The position numbers and the translations under genes are program-made. Positions 7,502-16,681 of a stretch of 49,900 bases of DNA are shown here, piece by piece (position 1 is the first letter of the stretch; each line of letters starts with the position of its first letter). Under the pieces are notes generated by a model that searched no databases, had not been told where the DNA came from, and saw nothing but the letters and a program-made list of their open reading frames with translations. The stretch comes from Nevskia sp. (GTDB lineage: Bacteria; Pseudomonadota; Gammaproteobacteria; Nevskiales; Nevskiaceae), in the NCBI GenBank assembly GCA_028291645.1, contig JAQGNU010000016.1, positions 1 through 49,900 of the forward strand, given 5' to 3'.

Positions 7502-8748
7502 GCCGCCGGCAGCAGCGACTTCAGCGGCACCGCTTCGTCCGCCAGTTGTGCCGCATCGACGCGCATGCGCGCGGCGACCAGCTTCTTCGCCAGCATGAAA
7601 TCGAGCGGCCGGCTGACGGTGTCGGCCGCGATCATATGACCTTCATGCAGATAGAACGCGGCGAACGCGCGCGCGCCGAGATCGCCGCGGATGACCAGTT
7701 GATCGAAGCCGGTCGAGATGCCGACCATCTGCAGTTTCAGATCGTACTGATCCGACCAGAACCACGGCACCATCTTGTACGGTTGCGGTTTGCCGATCAG
7801 CGTGCGCGCGGCGGCACGCGCCTGCTCCATCGCGTTCTGCACGGATTCCAGGCGCACGCGGCGGCCCAGGAATTCATTCGGATGATTGCTGCAATCGCCG
7901 GCGGCGACGATGTCCGGATCGGAGGTGCGCGTGCAGTCGTCGACGACGATGCCGTTGTCGACCACCAGACCCGCGCCTTCGGCCAGCTCGGTATTGGGAA
8001 TCACGCCGATGCCGACGACGATGAAATCGGCTTCGACGCGCGAGTGATCGCTCAAGTGGATGTGGGTGACGGCAGCATTCGCGTGCGGCTCGTATTCGAA
8101 CGAGACGATCTGCACGCCGGTGCGCAGATCGACACCGGCTTCGCGATGCACGCGCTCGAAGAATGCGGAAATCTCCGGCACCGTCACCCGCGCCAACACG
8201 CGCGGCAGACCTTCTAGTACGGTGACTTTCAAGCCGAGCTTGATCAGCGTGGCGGCGACTTCGAGACCGATGAAGCCGCCACCGATGATCACCGCGCGCT
8301 GACCGGCCTGCGCGCGCGCGCGGATGCGCTCGACGTCGGCGATCGTGCGCAGTGCCAGCACGTTGGGCCGATCCGCACCTGGAATCTTCAGTTCACGCGC
8401 ACGGCCACCGGTGGTCAGCGCCAGTTTGTCGTAGGCGAGCAGACTGCCATCGGACAGTTTCAGCTGCTTGGCTTCGCGATCGATCTGCTCGACGCGCACA
8501 CCACCGCGAAACTCGATGGCGGCTTTTTCGAGCCCGGCCCGCTGCATCACGTAGAGCGTGTCTTCGGCGACGCCGCCGGCCAGATAGGCTTTCGACAGCG
8601 GCGGCCGTCGATACGGCAGCGCGGTTTCCTCGCCGATGATGACGATGCGGCCGGCGAAGCCGAGCTTGCGCAGTTCGATGGCGGTTTCACCACCGGCCTG
8701 ACCGCCACCGATGACGACGTAAGTAGGTACTGTCGCAGTTTCAGTCAT
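7498..8748 (-). CDS. FAD-dependent ferredoxin reductase (putidaredoxin/rhodocoxin reductase type)
   Basis: NAD(P)H:ferredoxin oxidoreductase that passes electrons to a small iron-sulfur protein. 416 residues: N-terminal FAD-binding Rossmann motif (YVVIGGGQAGGETAIELRKLGFAGRIVIIGEE), the PYRRPPLSKAYL segment characteristic of this group, a second Rossmann for NAD(P)H (RAVIIGGGFIGLEVAATLIKLGLKVTVLE), TSDPDIVAAGDCSNHP, and the C-terminal reductase domain with VPWFWSDQYDLKLQMVG. No cytochrome P450 or Rieske oxygenase partner is adjacent; a ferredoxin gene lies about 4 kb away (12583-12942) but is of 7Fe/8Fe type, so pairing is not implied. It is convergent with tolC. Confidence 0.92.
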   Translation of the reverse strand: MTETATVPTYVVIGGGQAGGETAIELRKLGFAGRIVIIGEETALPYRRPPLSKAYLAGGVAEDTLYVMQRAGLEKAAIEFRGGVRVEQIDREAKQLKLSDGSLLAYDKLALTTGGRARELKIPGADRPNVLALRTIADVERIRARAQAGQRAVIIGGGFIGLEVAATLIKLGLKVTVLEGLPRVLARVTVPEISAFFERVHREAGVDLRTGVQIVSFEYEPHANAAVTHIHLSDHSRVEADFIVVGIGVIPNTELAEGAGLVVDNGIVVDDCTRTSDPDIVAAGDCSNHPNEFLGRRVRLESVQNAMEQARAAARTLIGKPQPYKMVPWFWSDQYDLKLQMVGISTGFDQLVIRGDLGARAFAAFYLHEGHMIAADTVSRPLDFMLAKKLVAARMRVDAAQLADEAVPLKSLLPAA

Positions 8749-8930
8749 GCGCTAAGAAGTGCTGGATACGGGATAGACGCTGGGGATGATTGTCAGCCAC
8801 AGCCGCTGCCGACGCATCCACCGTTTGCGGGGGTGCTGCAAGTCGTCGTTGACTCACCGATGCTTAGTTTAACGATGCTAGAGAAGTGCGCGAGCGAACC
8901 GCCAACTGCACTTCGCCACGCCGATCAAGC

Positions 8931-9731
8931 CTAGTGACCGTCGGCCGGCTGCGGCGCGTCCGCAACCAGCGCGTGGCGAATCTCGCGCAGTTTCCGCTTG
9001 ACGATCGCGGCGTTGTCGCGGCCCATGCGCAGCAGCATCTTCTGACCGGCCGAGCGCGCTTCCAGATCCGGATCGGCGAACTGGTACAGCACGCTGGGCT
9101 GCTGCAGCCGGATCGGCTGCGCAAGCTCCGGCGTCGCCAGCAGGTTGTCGATCGCCAGCACCAACCGATCGTTGAAATAGCCCTTCGGATACCCGAGATC
9201 CTGGTAAGCCTGCTGGAACAGCGGATAGAAGTGCACGTAAACCGCGACCAGCTTCGGCGCGCTCAGGGCATCGACCAGCTGCACATAGGCGGCATAGCGC
9301 AAGGCGTTTTCGTCGGCCAGCGCCATGCCGTCCACAAAGCTGCCGACGACCAGCCTGCCCGGCACCGGCTTCAGCGGCATCAGCCGCAGCGCGACCTTGT
9401 CGCGCGGCAGATTGTCGACGGTGGCGACGATGCGGCGGATGACATCGTTCAGATAGAACAGCAGCAGCGCCTTCGCGCCGAACAAATCCTTCAAGGCATC
9501 CTGCGCGGCGCTATCGCTGTCGCCGAGCGCGGGCAAAGGTGTCGGCGTGCTGGCCGGTGGCGTCTCGGTCTGCGCCTGTTCAATCGGATGCTGGATTGCG
9601 GCTTCGCCGGCGGCGGCCGGTGACGACGGCACTTCGACCGCGGCCGGTGCAGGCGGATGCTGCTGGCGCCACCAGTAGTAGCCGCCGGCCGCCAGCGCCA
9701 GCACGACGACGATCCAGATTGCGTATTTCAT
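8931..9731 (-). CDS. DUF3014 membrane-anchored protein
   Basis: The start at 9731 is chosen because the next residues form a signal anchor (MKYAIWIVVVLALAAGGYYWW); the frame is open further upstream without family likeness. After the anchor comes a Pro/Ala/Glu-rich linker (about residues 25 to 70), then the DUF3014 domain: ALKDLFGAKALLLFYLNDVIRRIVATVDNLPRDKVALRLMPLKPVPGRLVV, YAAYVQLVDALSAPKLVAVYVHFYPLFQQAYQDLGYPKGYFNDRLVLAIDNLLATPE and a C-terminal QKMLLRMGRDNAAIVKRKLREIRHAL. Its bulk should lie in the periplasm. The family is widespread in proteobacteria without a known biochemical role. Confidence 0.85.
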   Translation of the reverse strand: MKYAIWIVVVLALAAGGYYWWRQQHPPAPAAVEVPSSPAAAGEAAIQHPIEQAQTETPPASTPTPLPALGDSDSAAQDALKDLFGAKALLLFYLNDVIRRIVATVDNLPRDKVALRLMPLKPVPGRLVVGSFVDGMALADENALRYAAYVQLVDALSAPKLVAVYVHFYPLFQQAYQDLGYPKGYFNDRLVLAIDNLLATPELAQPIRLQQPSVLYQFADPDLEARSAGQKMLLRMGRDNAAIVKRKLREIRHALVADAPQPADGH

Positions 9732-9956
9732 CGCAGTGCCTCGGTCGAACAGCGGCGCGGCGAATCCGCGCACGGCTGTTATTTTAATTTCGCCCATCGC
9801 CGCGGCGCGCGCAAGGCGTGACCGCGCAACTGCTGTTTTAAGCTGCCCACCGCGACTGCCGGATAAGCAACGGCAGCCTTCACCGCGTGGCGTCCGCGGA
9901 GTAAGCTCGATCTCCACGCAGCGCAGTTGTGCTGCTGCATCCGAGAGGCATCTGCA

Positions 9957-10730
9957 ATGGCATTCAATAATCCCTCACCCGACAGCAGCAATCCGGCCTG
10001 GAAAGCGCTGCGCAAGAATGGCGCTGCGATTCCGGCGGGCGATGCGATCACGCGCAACGACATCGTCATGCGCACCGCATTCCTGCTGCTCGCCTGCCTG
10101 GGCGGTGTAGCGTTCGGCTGGCTCGGCGCGCAGAATGGCTTGATCGCGCCACAACAGACCGGCATGGTGCTGATCGGCTCGGCCGTCGCCTACATTGCGC
10201 TCGGCCTGGTGATCGCCTTCAAACCGCTGATGGCGCAATGGCTGGCGACACCGGCCGTCACGCTCGAAGGCGTCGCGCTCGGCCTGCTGACGCTGCAGTT
10301 CGACACGCGCTACCACGGCATCGGCACGCAGGCGCTGCTGGCGACCCTGCTGGTCGCTGGCGTCACTTGGGGTGCCTATGCCGGCGGCCTGATCAAGCCG
10401 GGGCCGCGCTTCATGAAGATCGTGATGGTGGCGACGCTGTCCGCATTTCTGCTGTACGCCGCCGACCTGCTGATGATGTGGCTGCTGCCGTCGAGTCCGC
10501 TGTCGGCACTGACCCGCGGCAACGGCATGCTCGGGATCGGTTTCTCGCTGCTGATGGTGGGCCTCGCCTCGATGAACCTGATCGCCGACTACCTGCAGGC
10601 CGATACGCTGGTGCAGCAGCGCGCACCGAAAGCGCTGGCCTGGTATTCGGCCTGGGCGATGATGGTGACGCTGATCTGGCTCTACATGGAAATGCTGCGG
10701 CTGCTGGCGAAGATCAATTCGCGGCGCTGA
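9957..10730 (+). CDS. Bax inhibitor-1/YccA-family integral membrane protein
   Basis: 257 residues with about seven transmembrane segments after a soluble N-terminal arm (MAFNNPSPDSSNPAWKAL). The arm and the first segment, NDIVMRTAFLLLACLGGVAFGWLG, are typical of the actinobacterial/proteobacterial Bax-inhibitor-like subgroup, and GIGTQALLATLLVAGVTWGAYAGGLIKPGPRFMKIVMVATLSAF corresponds to its core helices. The ATG at 9957 follows GAGAGG at a good distance, better than the ATG 10 codons earlier. Members are associated with membrane stress, but molecular function in bacteria is not settled. It is followed closely by the nucleotidase gene (27 bases), possibly co-transcribed. Confidence 0.8.
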   Translation: MAFNNPSPDSSNPAWKALRKNGAAIPAGDAITRNDIVMRTAFLLLACLGGVAFGWLGAQNGLIAPQQTGMVLIGSAVAYIALGLVIAFKPLMAQWLATPAVTLEGVALGLLTLQFDTRYHGIGTQALLATLLVAGVTWGAYAGGLIKPGPRFMKIVMVATLSAFLLYAADLLMMWLLPSSPLSALTRGNGMLGIGFSLLMVGLASMNLIADYLQADTLVQQRAPKALAWYSAWAMMVTLIWLYMEMLRLLAKINSRR

Positions 10731-10757
10731 GCGGCTTAAGCCTGCAGCGCAAAACGC

Positions 10758-11771
10758 ATGGATGACGGAACCAGCGAGACGCCCGCGGAACCTGCCGCAC
10801 GCGCGAACGCGACCGATGGCGGCACGCAAGCCGCGCTGACGATCGCGATTTCGTCGCGCGCGGTGTTCGAACTCGACGCCGCCAACCAGATCTGGCAGAC
10901 CCAGGGCATCGAAGCCTATCGCGAACACCAGCGGCAGAACGAAGAACGGCCGCTGGAACCGGGTCCGGCGTATCCGTTCGTCAAGCGACTGCTGCAACTG
11001 AATGGCATCCGCAGCGGTAGCCCCTTGGTCGAAGTCGTGCTGCTGTCGCGCAACGATCCGGATACCGGCCTGCGCGCGTTCAATTCGATCGAACATCACG
11101 GCCTGCCGATCACGCGCGCCGCATTTCTGTCCGGTTCCTCGCCGTATCGCTACCTGAAACCGTTCGACGCCGCGCTGTTCCTGTCGATGAACGCCGACGA
11201 CGTCAACGAAGCCATCGCCGAAGGCTATCCCGCCGGCCTGGTGCTGCCAACGCCGCTTGCTGCCGACGACACGCCGGATCACGAACTGCGCATCGCCTTC
11301 GACTTCGACGGCGTGATTGCCGACGATGAGGCCGAATCGGTCTACAAGACGCAGGGACTGCCGGCGTTCCAGCAACACGAACGCGAGCATGCGTCCACCG
11401 TGATGAATCCAGGCCCGCTGAAAATGTTCATCGACCGCCTCGCGACGATTCAGGAAATCGAACGCGGACTGCGCAAGGCCGACGCCAGCTACCGGCCGCG
11501 GCTGCGCACCGCGATCATCACCGCACGCGATGCGCCGGCGCACCGGCGCTGCGTACTGACGCTCAGGCAATGGGGCATCCGCGCCGACGAAACCTTCTTC
11601 CTCGGCGGCCGCGAGAAGAAGCCGATTCTCGAAGTGTTCCGGCCGCATCTGTTCTTCGACGATCAGCGGCGGCATCTCGATGCTGCGAGCACCGGCGTGC
11701 CGTGCGCGCATATTCCATTTGGGATTCGCAATCGGCCGGAGTTAGCGGTTGCCACCGCAGCGCCTGCTTAA
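10758..11771 (+). CDS. Cytosolic 5'-nucleotidase (NT5C1-like, 5'-nucleotidase family PF06189 type)
   Basis: Dephosphorylates nucleoside 5'-monophosphates, as animal cytosolic 5'-nucleotidase I does. In 337 residues the landmarks are LTIAISSRAVFELDAANQIWQTQGIEAYREHQ, EVVLLSRNDPDTGLRAFNSIEHHGLPITRAAFLSG and, diagnostic for the HAD-like core, IAFDFDGVIADDEAESVYKTQGL with the catalytic DFDG, then TAIITARDAPAHRRCVLTLRQWGI and HLFFDDQRRHLD with the second acidic pair. The first 25 residues are low-complexity. The stop overlaps the first codons of an upstream-extended reading of the next gene, but the true start of that gene is 20 bases downstream. In bacteria these sit in varied contexts; here it may act in nucleotide salvage. 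Confidence 0.88.
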   Translation: MDDGTSETPAEPAARANATDGGTQAALTIAISSRAVFELDAANQIWQTQGIEAYREHQRQNEERPLEPGPAYPFVKRLLQLNGIRSGSPLVEVVLLSRNDPDTGLRAFNSIEHHGLPITRAAFLSGSSPYRYLKPFDAALFLSMNADDVNEAIAEGYPAGLVLPTPLAADDTPDHELRIAFDFDGVIADDEAESVYKTQGLPAFQQHEREHASTVMNPGPLKMFIDRLATIQEIERGLRKADASYRPRLRTAIITARDAPAHRRCVLTLRQWGIRADETFFLGGREKKPILEVFRPHLFFDDQRRHLDAASTGVPCAHIPFGIRNRPELAVATAAPA

Positions 11772-11790
11772 CTCATTAGGTCGAAAACCT

Positions 11791-12579
11791 ATGGCAGTAC
11801 AAATAGAGGAGGCAGAAGCTGAGATTCTCGATTGGCTCTCAAAACCGAATAACAGCGACACTAGGATAGCCATCCTAATGCACGCAGTGACGGGAGCAGC
11901 TGGCTATGGCGTTCGCTGGAAAAGCAGCAAAGGTGACGTTAAGCAAGCGCTCTGGTCGCTAATCTCCAAGCGGATGCTTTACTTGGATATGGACCAACAG
12001 TCTCCTGAGAATTGGCCAGTCTACTTTACGGAGAAGGGGCGTAGCGCCGCCGATCGAACAAAGCTAACTCCGGACAACGTTACGGCCTACCTTTCACAGA
12101 TTGACAGCACCATCCTTGGCTTTTCCGGCACCGCTAGGCTGTATCTGGAAGAATCGCTTACATCATTCTCTGCAGAGTGCTTTCTCGCTTCAACAATGAT
12201 GGTCGGAGTTGCTACTGAAGCCTGCTTTTACGATGTGGCGGGCGCCTTCGCGAACTGGTTAGGAGGCAATGCGGGCCATTCGCTAGACGGGCTTCTTGAC
12301 CAACCGACAAGAGCATACATACACAAATTCACTGAGTTCCAGAAGAAACTGTCGGCAAGCAAAGGGCACCTGCCACCTGCTCTCCAACAGAATCTCGATC
12401 TGAATATCAACTCGGCACTAGAGCTTATAAGGCTGGCGCGAAACGAGGTCGGGCACCCTACCAACCAAAGTGTGGATCGCGATTCTGCGTACCAATACTT
12501 AGTTCTTTTCCCGATGTTGGCAAAGCGCATGTATGGTCTGAAGCACTTCTTTGAGAACAGCCATACACCAAAGACCTAA
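11791..12579 (+). CDS. Candidate HEPN-motif protein with N-terminal winged-helix-like region; probably acquired
   Basis: 262 residues, family not recognised by name. The ATG at 11791 is favoured over 11749 because the earlier codons lie inside the nucleotidase tail. Residues 1-85 look like a winged-helix/regulatory domain (EILDWLSKPNNSDTRIAILMHAV...DVKQALWSLISKRMLYLD, ending ...YFTEKGRSAAD). Residues 100-250 are all-helical; near the end LELIRLARNEVGHP contains RNEVGH (217-222), matching the R-(N/D/H)-X3-H active-site motif of HEPN RNases (RX4H). HEPN proteins act in toxin-antitoxin, abortive infection and DUF4145-type defence contexts. Base composition and codon use are clearly less GC-rich than in both neighbours (CTA, AGA, TTA codons recur), suggesting transfer. 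No antitoxin gene is next to it. The function is inferred from the motif only. Confidence 0.55.
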   Translation: MAVQIEEAEAEILDWLSKPNNSDTRIAILMHAVTGAAGYGVRWKSSKGDVKQALWSLISKRMLYLDMDQQSPENWPVYFTEKGRSAADRTKLTPDNVTAYLSQIDSTILGFSGTARLYLEESLTSFSAECFLASTMMVGVATEACFYDVAGAFANWLGGNAGHSLDGLLDQPTRAYIHKFTEFQKKLSASKGHLPPALQQNLDLNINSALELIRLARNEVGHPTNQSVDRDSAYQYLVLFPMLAKRMYGLKHFFENSHTPKT

Positions 12580-12582
12580 CGC

Positions 12583-12942
12583 CTAACCGCGCACCAGCTT
12601 GATCGCATGCTCCGGACAGGCCACCACGCATAAACCGCAGGCCTGACAGGCATCTGCGTTCGGTGTGTACGCCGTCATCTGCCCATGTGCGCGCACTTTC
12701 ATGCGCGCGAGGAATGGCAGCGCGGTGTAGTCGCGATGATCGATCTTGCGCACTTCGAACACGTCGAACGGACAGACTTCGACGCAGTCGCGCTTGCCTT
12801 CGCAGCGTGCGTGATCGACCACCGGCTGCCAGCTGGCGGGTGCCGCCTGGCAATCCGCGCCGGGCCGATCGGGATGGGCGCGTGCACGACGGGTCTTGTC
12901 GATGTTTCTGCCGCTGGCTTTTGCCTCCGACGTCGTGCTCAT
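12583..12942 (-). CDS. Ferredoxin family 4Fe-4S protein
   Basis: 119-residue low-potential electron carrier. It has a basic low-complexity N terminus (residues 1-35) and two iron-sulfur clusters of ferredoxin type: CEGKRDCVEVCPFDVF and CQACGLCVVACPEHAIKL, with an insertion between them (LPFLARMKVRAHGQMTAYTPNAD) that is unusual in small ferredoxins but common in this subgroup. The first motif is C-x5-C-x3-CP, longer than the standard C-x2-C-x2-C-x3-CP, so the first cluster may be of an unusual or 3Fe type. Located 12 bases after padR on the same strand, so the two form an operon; a redox partner or the regulated process is not visible locally. Confidence 0.88.
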   Translation of the reverse strand: MSTTSEAKASGRNIDKTRRARAHPDRPGADCQAAPASWQPVVDHARCEGKRDCVEVCPFDVFEVRKIDHRDYTALPFLARMKVRAHGQMTAYTPNADACQACGLCVVACPEHAIKLVRG

Positions 12943-12954
12943 GCGAAACCTCCT

Positions 12955-13620
12955 TTAGGAACGACGGCCGCGCTTGCTGCGGATTGCGTCTGCAGCGTGC
13001 TGCAGAATCTCGGCGATGCGGCGCTGCTCCTGCGGCGAGTCGTCGCCGACTTCGTGCAGTGCGTTCTTCAGTTCGCGGCGCGCATGCAGCACTTCGCGTG
13101 AAGCGCCGCGACTCGAATCGAATTCTTCGGCTGCCGCATCGGCGTTATCGTCGCCGGAAAACGCGCGCCGCACGCGATCCATTTTCTCGCCGACGCGCGC
13201 GAGCTGTTCGAACATCGAGTCGATCAGCTTGCGGTTGTCGTCGAGCTGCGTCTGGCCCTCGGCGGTGATGTGGTAGCGCTTGCGCGCGCCGTCGGCCTCG
13301 ATCGTGGCGTAGCCGATTTCTTCGAGGTAGGTCAGCGCCGGATAGACCATGCCGGGGCTCGGTGCGTAGAAGCCTTTCGACTTTTCTTCGAGTGCCTTGA
13401 TGATTTCGTAGCCATGCCGCGGCTTCTCGGCGAGCAGCGCCAGCACCAGCAATTGCAGATCGCCCGAACCCAGTTTGCGGCCCATGCGCATGCCGCCGGC
13501 ACCGCCGTCGTCCATGAAGCCGCCGCCGAAACGGCCAAAGCCGCGCGCGCCGTGGTGATGATGACGGCCGATGAAATGGTGGTCGCCGTGTTGCAACAGT
13601 TTCTCTAATCGGTGTCTCAT
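12955..13620 (-). CDS. PadR-family transcriptional repressor with His/Gly-rich N-terminal extension
   Basis: 221 residues. The winged-helix core is GDLQLLVLALLAEKPRHGYEIIKALEEKSKGFYAPSPGMVYPALTYLEEIGYATIEADGARKRYHITAEG, a strong PadR match. It is preceded by about 48 residues rich in His and Gly (DHHFIGRHHHHGARGFGRFGGGF), and followed by a helical dimerisation tail (about residues 125-215). The His tract could bind a metal or haem, which is inference. ATG at 13620 is preceded by GGAG that lies inside the palindrome 13623-13636, so a bound protein would cover the ribosome site of its own gene: strong autoregulation geometry. Co-transcribed with the ferredoxin gene. Confidence 0.9.
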   Translation of the reverse strand: MRHRLEKLLQHGDHHFIGRHHHHGARGFGRFGGGFMDDGGAGGMRMGRKLGSGDLQLLVLALLAEKPRHGYEIIKALEEKSKGFYAPSPGMVYPALTYLEEIGYATIEADGARKRYHITAEGQTQLDDNRKLIDSMFEQLARVGEKMDRVRRAFSGDDNADAAAEEFDSSRGASREVLHARRELKNALHEVGDDSPQEQRRIAEILQHAADAIRSKRGRRS

Positions 13621-13622
13621 TT

Positions 13623-13659
13623 ATATCTCCAGATATGTCATACAACGTATCTTAAGATA
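13623..13659. promoter_or_regulatory. Paired palindromes at the padR start, probable PadR operators
   Basis: Two related dyads lie directly upstream of padR: ATATCTCCAGATAT (13623-13636, arms ATATCT/AGATAT) and the perfect TATCTTAAGATA (13648-13659). Their centres are about 24 bases apart, close to two helical turns. On the minus strand the first dyad contains the GGAG ribosome site of padR. PadR proteins bind AT-rich dyads, often autoregulating. The repeats are seen; the binding protein is inferred from location. Confidence 0.65.
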
Positions 13660-13802
13660 TATACATCGAAGAAACACGTCAAGCGCTAAGTTGGGCGTGC
13701 GGCCGAAAGCGATGGCGGATATTCGAAGATATTCACATCTTGTCTTATAAATCATTCACTTGTGCGGAATCCGTCGATGCGCCGCAGGCTGGATCTGATC
13801 GT

Positions 13803-13838
13803 TATGTAGTGACAGATATTGACATCTGTTACTACATA
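13803..13838. promoter_or_regulatory. 15-bp-arm inverted repeat overlapping the promoter of the aldo/keto reductase operon
   Basis: TATGTAGTGACAGAT and ATCTGTTACTACATA are inverted repeats matching at 14 of 15 positions around a 6-base centre. A consensus -35 box TTGACA (13819-13824) lies in the centre and a weak -10 (about 13839-13847) follows, so a protein bound here would block the polymerase. The most likely ligand is the TetR regulator encoded last in the operon (15846-16514). The dyad is seen directly; the regulator assignment is inference. Confidence 0.65.
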
Positions 13839-13900
13839 TATGAAAATGCCTCGGCGTTAAGCAGGCCTGATTCACTTTCCTCGTCAACGGAGAACTTCCT

Positions 13901-14908
<1,008 letters not shown>

Positions 14909-14971
14909 ATCACTCGCTCCGTCATTTCATCGCCAAATGAATCTTCGGCACTTCAATAAAAGGAACTCGAT

Positions 14972-15844
14972 ATGTACGCAATCCTGGGTATTACCGGAAA
15001 GGTCGGCGGCGCTACTGCTCGCACACTCCTAGCCAACGGCCAGCGCGTGCGCGCGATTCTGCGCGACGATCGCAAAGCTGCGGAATGGGCAGCGCAGGGC
15101 GCCGAAGTAGCCATCGCCGACTGGCATGATCGCGCGACCTTGATCGCTGCCTTCAGTGGCGTCGAAGGCGTGTTCGTGATGCTGCCGCCGAACTTCGCGC
15201 CGTTGCCCGACTTTCCCGAAGCGCGCGCACAACTGAGCGTGCTGCACGATGCGCTCGCCGCCGCCGCACCGCCGCGCTTTGTCGCGCTGTCGTCGGTCGG
15301 CGCGCATCGCCCACGCGGGCTCGGACTGATCACGCAATCACATCTGCTGGAGCAGGCGCTGGGCAGTCTGCCGATCGCCAGCGCACTCCTGCGTGCCGCA
15401 TGGTTCATGGAGAACACGCAGTGGGACATCGCACCGGCGCGCGAGCATGGCGAGATCCCGAGTTTTCTGACGCCGCTCGACCGCGCGATCCCGATGATCG
15501 CAACCGACGACATCGGCGCGGTTGCCGCACGCACACTGCAGCAGCGCTGGAGCGGACGCCGCGTTCTCGAACTGTCGGGACCGCAGGCCTGCTCGCCGAA
15601 CGATCTTGCCGCCGCGCTGGCGCAGGGCCTGGATCGTTCCGTGACCGCGACGGTGGTACCGCGCGAAACCTGGCAGGACCTGTTCGTCCAGCAGGGCATG
15701 CCGACGCAGCAGACCGGTGCACGCATCGAAATGCTGGACGGCTTCAATTCCGGCTGGATCACGTTCGAACACGCCGCGCACACCGAAACGGTGACCACGA
15801 CGACGACGCTGCAAACTGCGCTGGCACCACTACTGGCAACGTAG
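14972..15844 (+). CDS. NmrA-like NAD(P)-binding reductase
   Basis: 290 residues with an atypical short-chain dehydrogenase (NmrA) fold: Rossmann start MYAILGITGKVGGATARTLLANGQRVRAILRDDRKAAEWAAQGAEVAIADWHDRATLIAAFSGVEGVFVMLPPNF. The middle has RFVALSSVGAH and LRAAWFMEN, as in NmrA and quinone-reductase-like QorB/azoreductase-type members. Such proteins act as redox sensors or quinone/azo reductases; the catalytic Tyr-x3-Lys of classical SDRs is absent. It is preceded by AAAGGAAC at proper spacing and starts 63 bases after the aldo/keto reductase stop; its stop is 1 base before the TetR ATG, so the three are one operon. Confidence 0.88.
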   Translation: MYAILGITGKVGGATARTLLANGQRVRAILRDDRKAAEWAAQGAEVAIADWHDRATLIAAFSGVEGVFVMLPPNFAPLPDFPEARAQLSVLHDALAAAAPPRFVALSSVGAHRPRGLGLITQSHLLEQALGSLPIASALLRAAWFMENTQWDIAPAREHGEIPSFLTPLDRAIPMIATDDIGAVAARTLQQRWSGRRVLELSGPQACSPNDLAAALAQGLDRSVTATVVPRETWQDLFVQQGMPTQQTGARIEMLDGFNSGWITFEHAAHTETVTTTTTLQTALAPLLAT

Positions 15845-15845
15845 A

Positions 15846-16514
15846 ATGGCGCCGATGAACGATCTCGCGCTGACGCCGCAACGCATCCTCGAAGCCACCG
15901 AGGAAGTGCTGCGTCGTCACGGCCCGGCCAAGGCCAACGTGGTCGACGTCGCGCGTGCGCTCGGCGTCAGCCACGGTGCGGTCTATCGTCATTTCGCCAG
16001 CAAGGCCGCACTGCGCGACGCCGTCGCCGAACGCTGGCTCGCGCGCATGCTGCCGCCGCTGACGGCGATCGTCGACGAGGACGCACCGGCCGCTTTGCGT
16101 CTGCGCCGCTGGTTCGACACGCTGATCGCGGCCAAGCGCGGACGTTTGCGCGACGACGCCGAACTGTTCGCGAACTATCTCGCGCTGGCGACCGAAGCAC
16201 GCGAAGTCGTACTCGCGCATCTCGACGACATGGTCGAGATGCTCGCAAGCATCGTTGCGGACGGCGTTGCCAGCGGCGAGTTCGACGTCGCCGATGCGCA
16301 TGAAGCCGGGCGCGCGCTGCTCGACGGAACGATGCGCTTCCACAATCCGGTGCACGCCGCCGAATGGTCCGATCCGAATGCCGATGCGCGCTTCGATGCC
16401 TTGTTCGCGCTGCTGCTGCGCGGACTCGGCGGCAAACACCTCGCGAGCGAGCGCAATACGACGAACCCCGGCCGCGGCGCCAGTAAAACGAACAAGGCCA
16501 AAACGAAATCCTGA
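15846..16514 (+). CDS. TetR-family regulator, third gene of the reductase operon
   Basis: 222 residues. N-terminal helix-turn-helix: TPQRILEATEEVLRRHGPAKANVVDVARALGVSHGAVYRHFASKAALRDAVAERWLARM. The C-terminal domain (TetR_C of the type seen in YP/AcrR-like sensors) ends with a Lys/Thr-rich tail (RNTTNPGRGASKTNKAKTKS). Translation is coupled to the NmrA-like gene, whose stop lies 1 base upstream. Being last in the operon it represses in cis if it binds the 36-bp dyad at 13803-13838. Ligand unknown; reactive carbonyl or quinone compounds would fit the two reductases (inference). Confidence 0.88.
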   Translation: MAPMNDLALTPQRILEATEEVLRRHGPAKANVVDVARALGVSHGAVYRHFASKAALRDAVAERWLARMLPPLTAIVDEDAPAALRLRRWFDTLIAAKRGRLRDDAELFANYLALATEAREVVLAHLDDMVEMLASIVADGVASGEFDVADAHEAGRALLDGTMRFHNPVHAAEWSDPNADARFDALFALLLRGLGGKHLASERNTTNPGRGASKTNKAKTKS

Positions 16515-16681
16515 AACGCTGAAGCAGGCTTTGCGCGCGCGTCAGATCGCGGCGCGCGGTCGGAGCCGCGCCGATCGCGCATAGGGACAAACCCTCAAGA
16601 AGAGCGCAATCGTGCGGCGCATCAATCATCGCAAGTTAAACTGCAACTCTGCCATCGGTGCGAAGTCTCGTGAGGAGCGCG

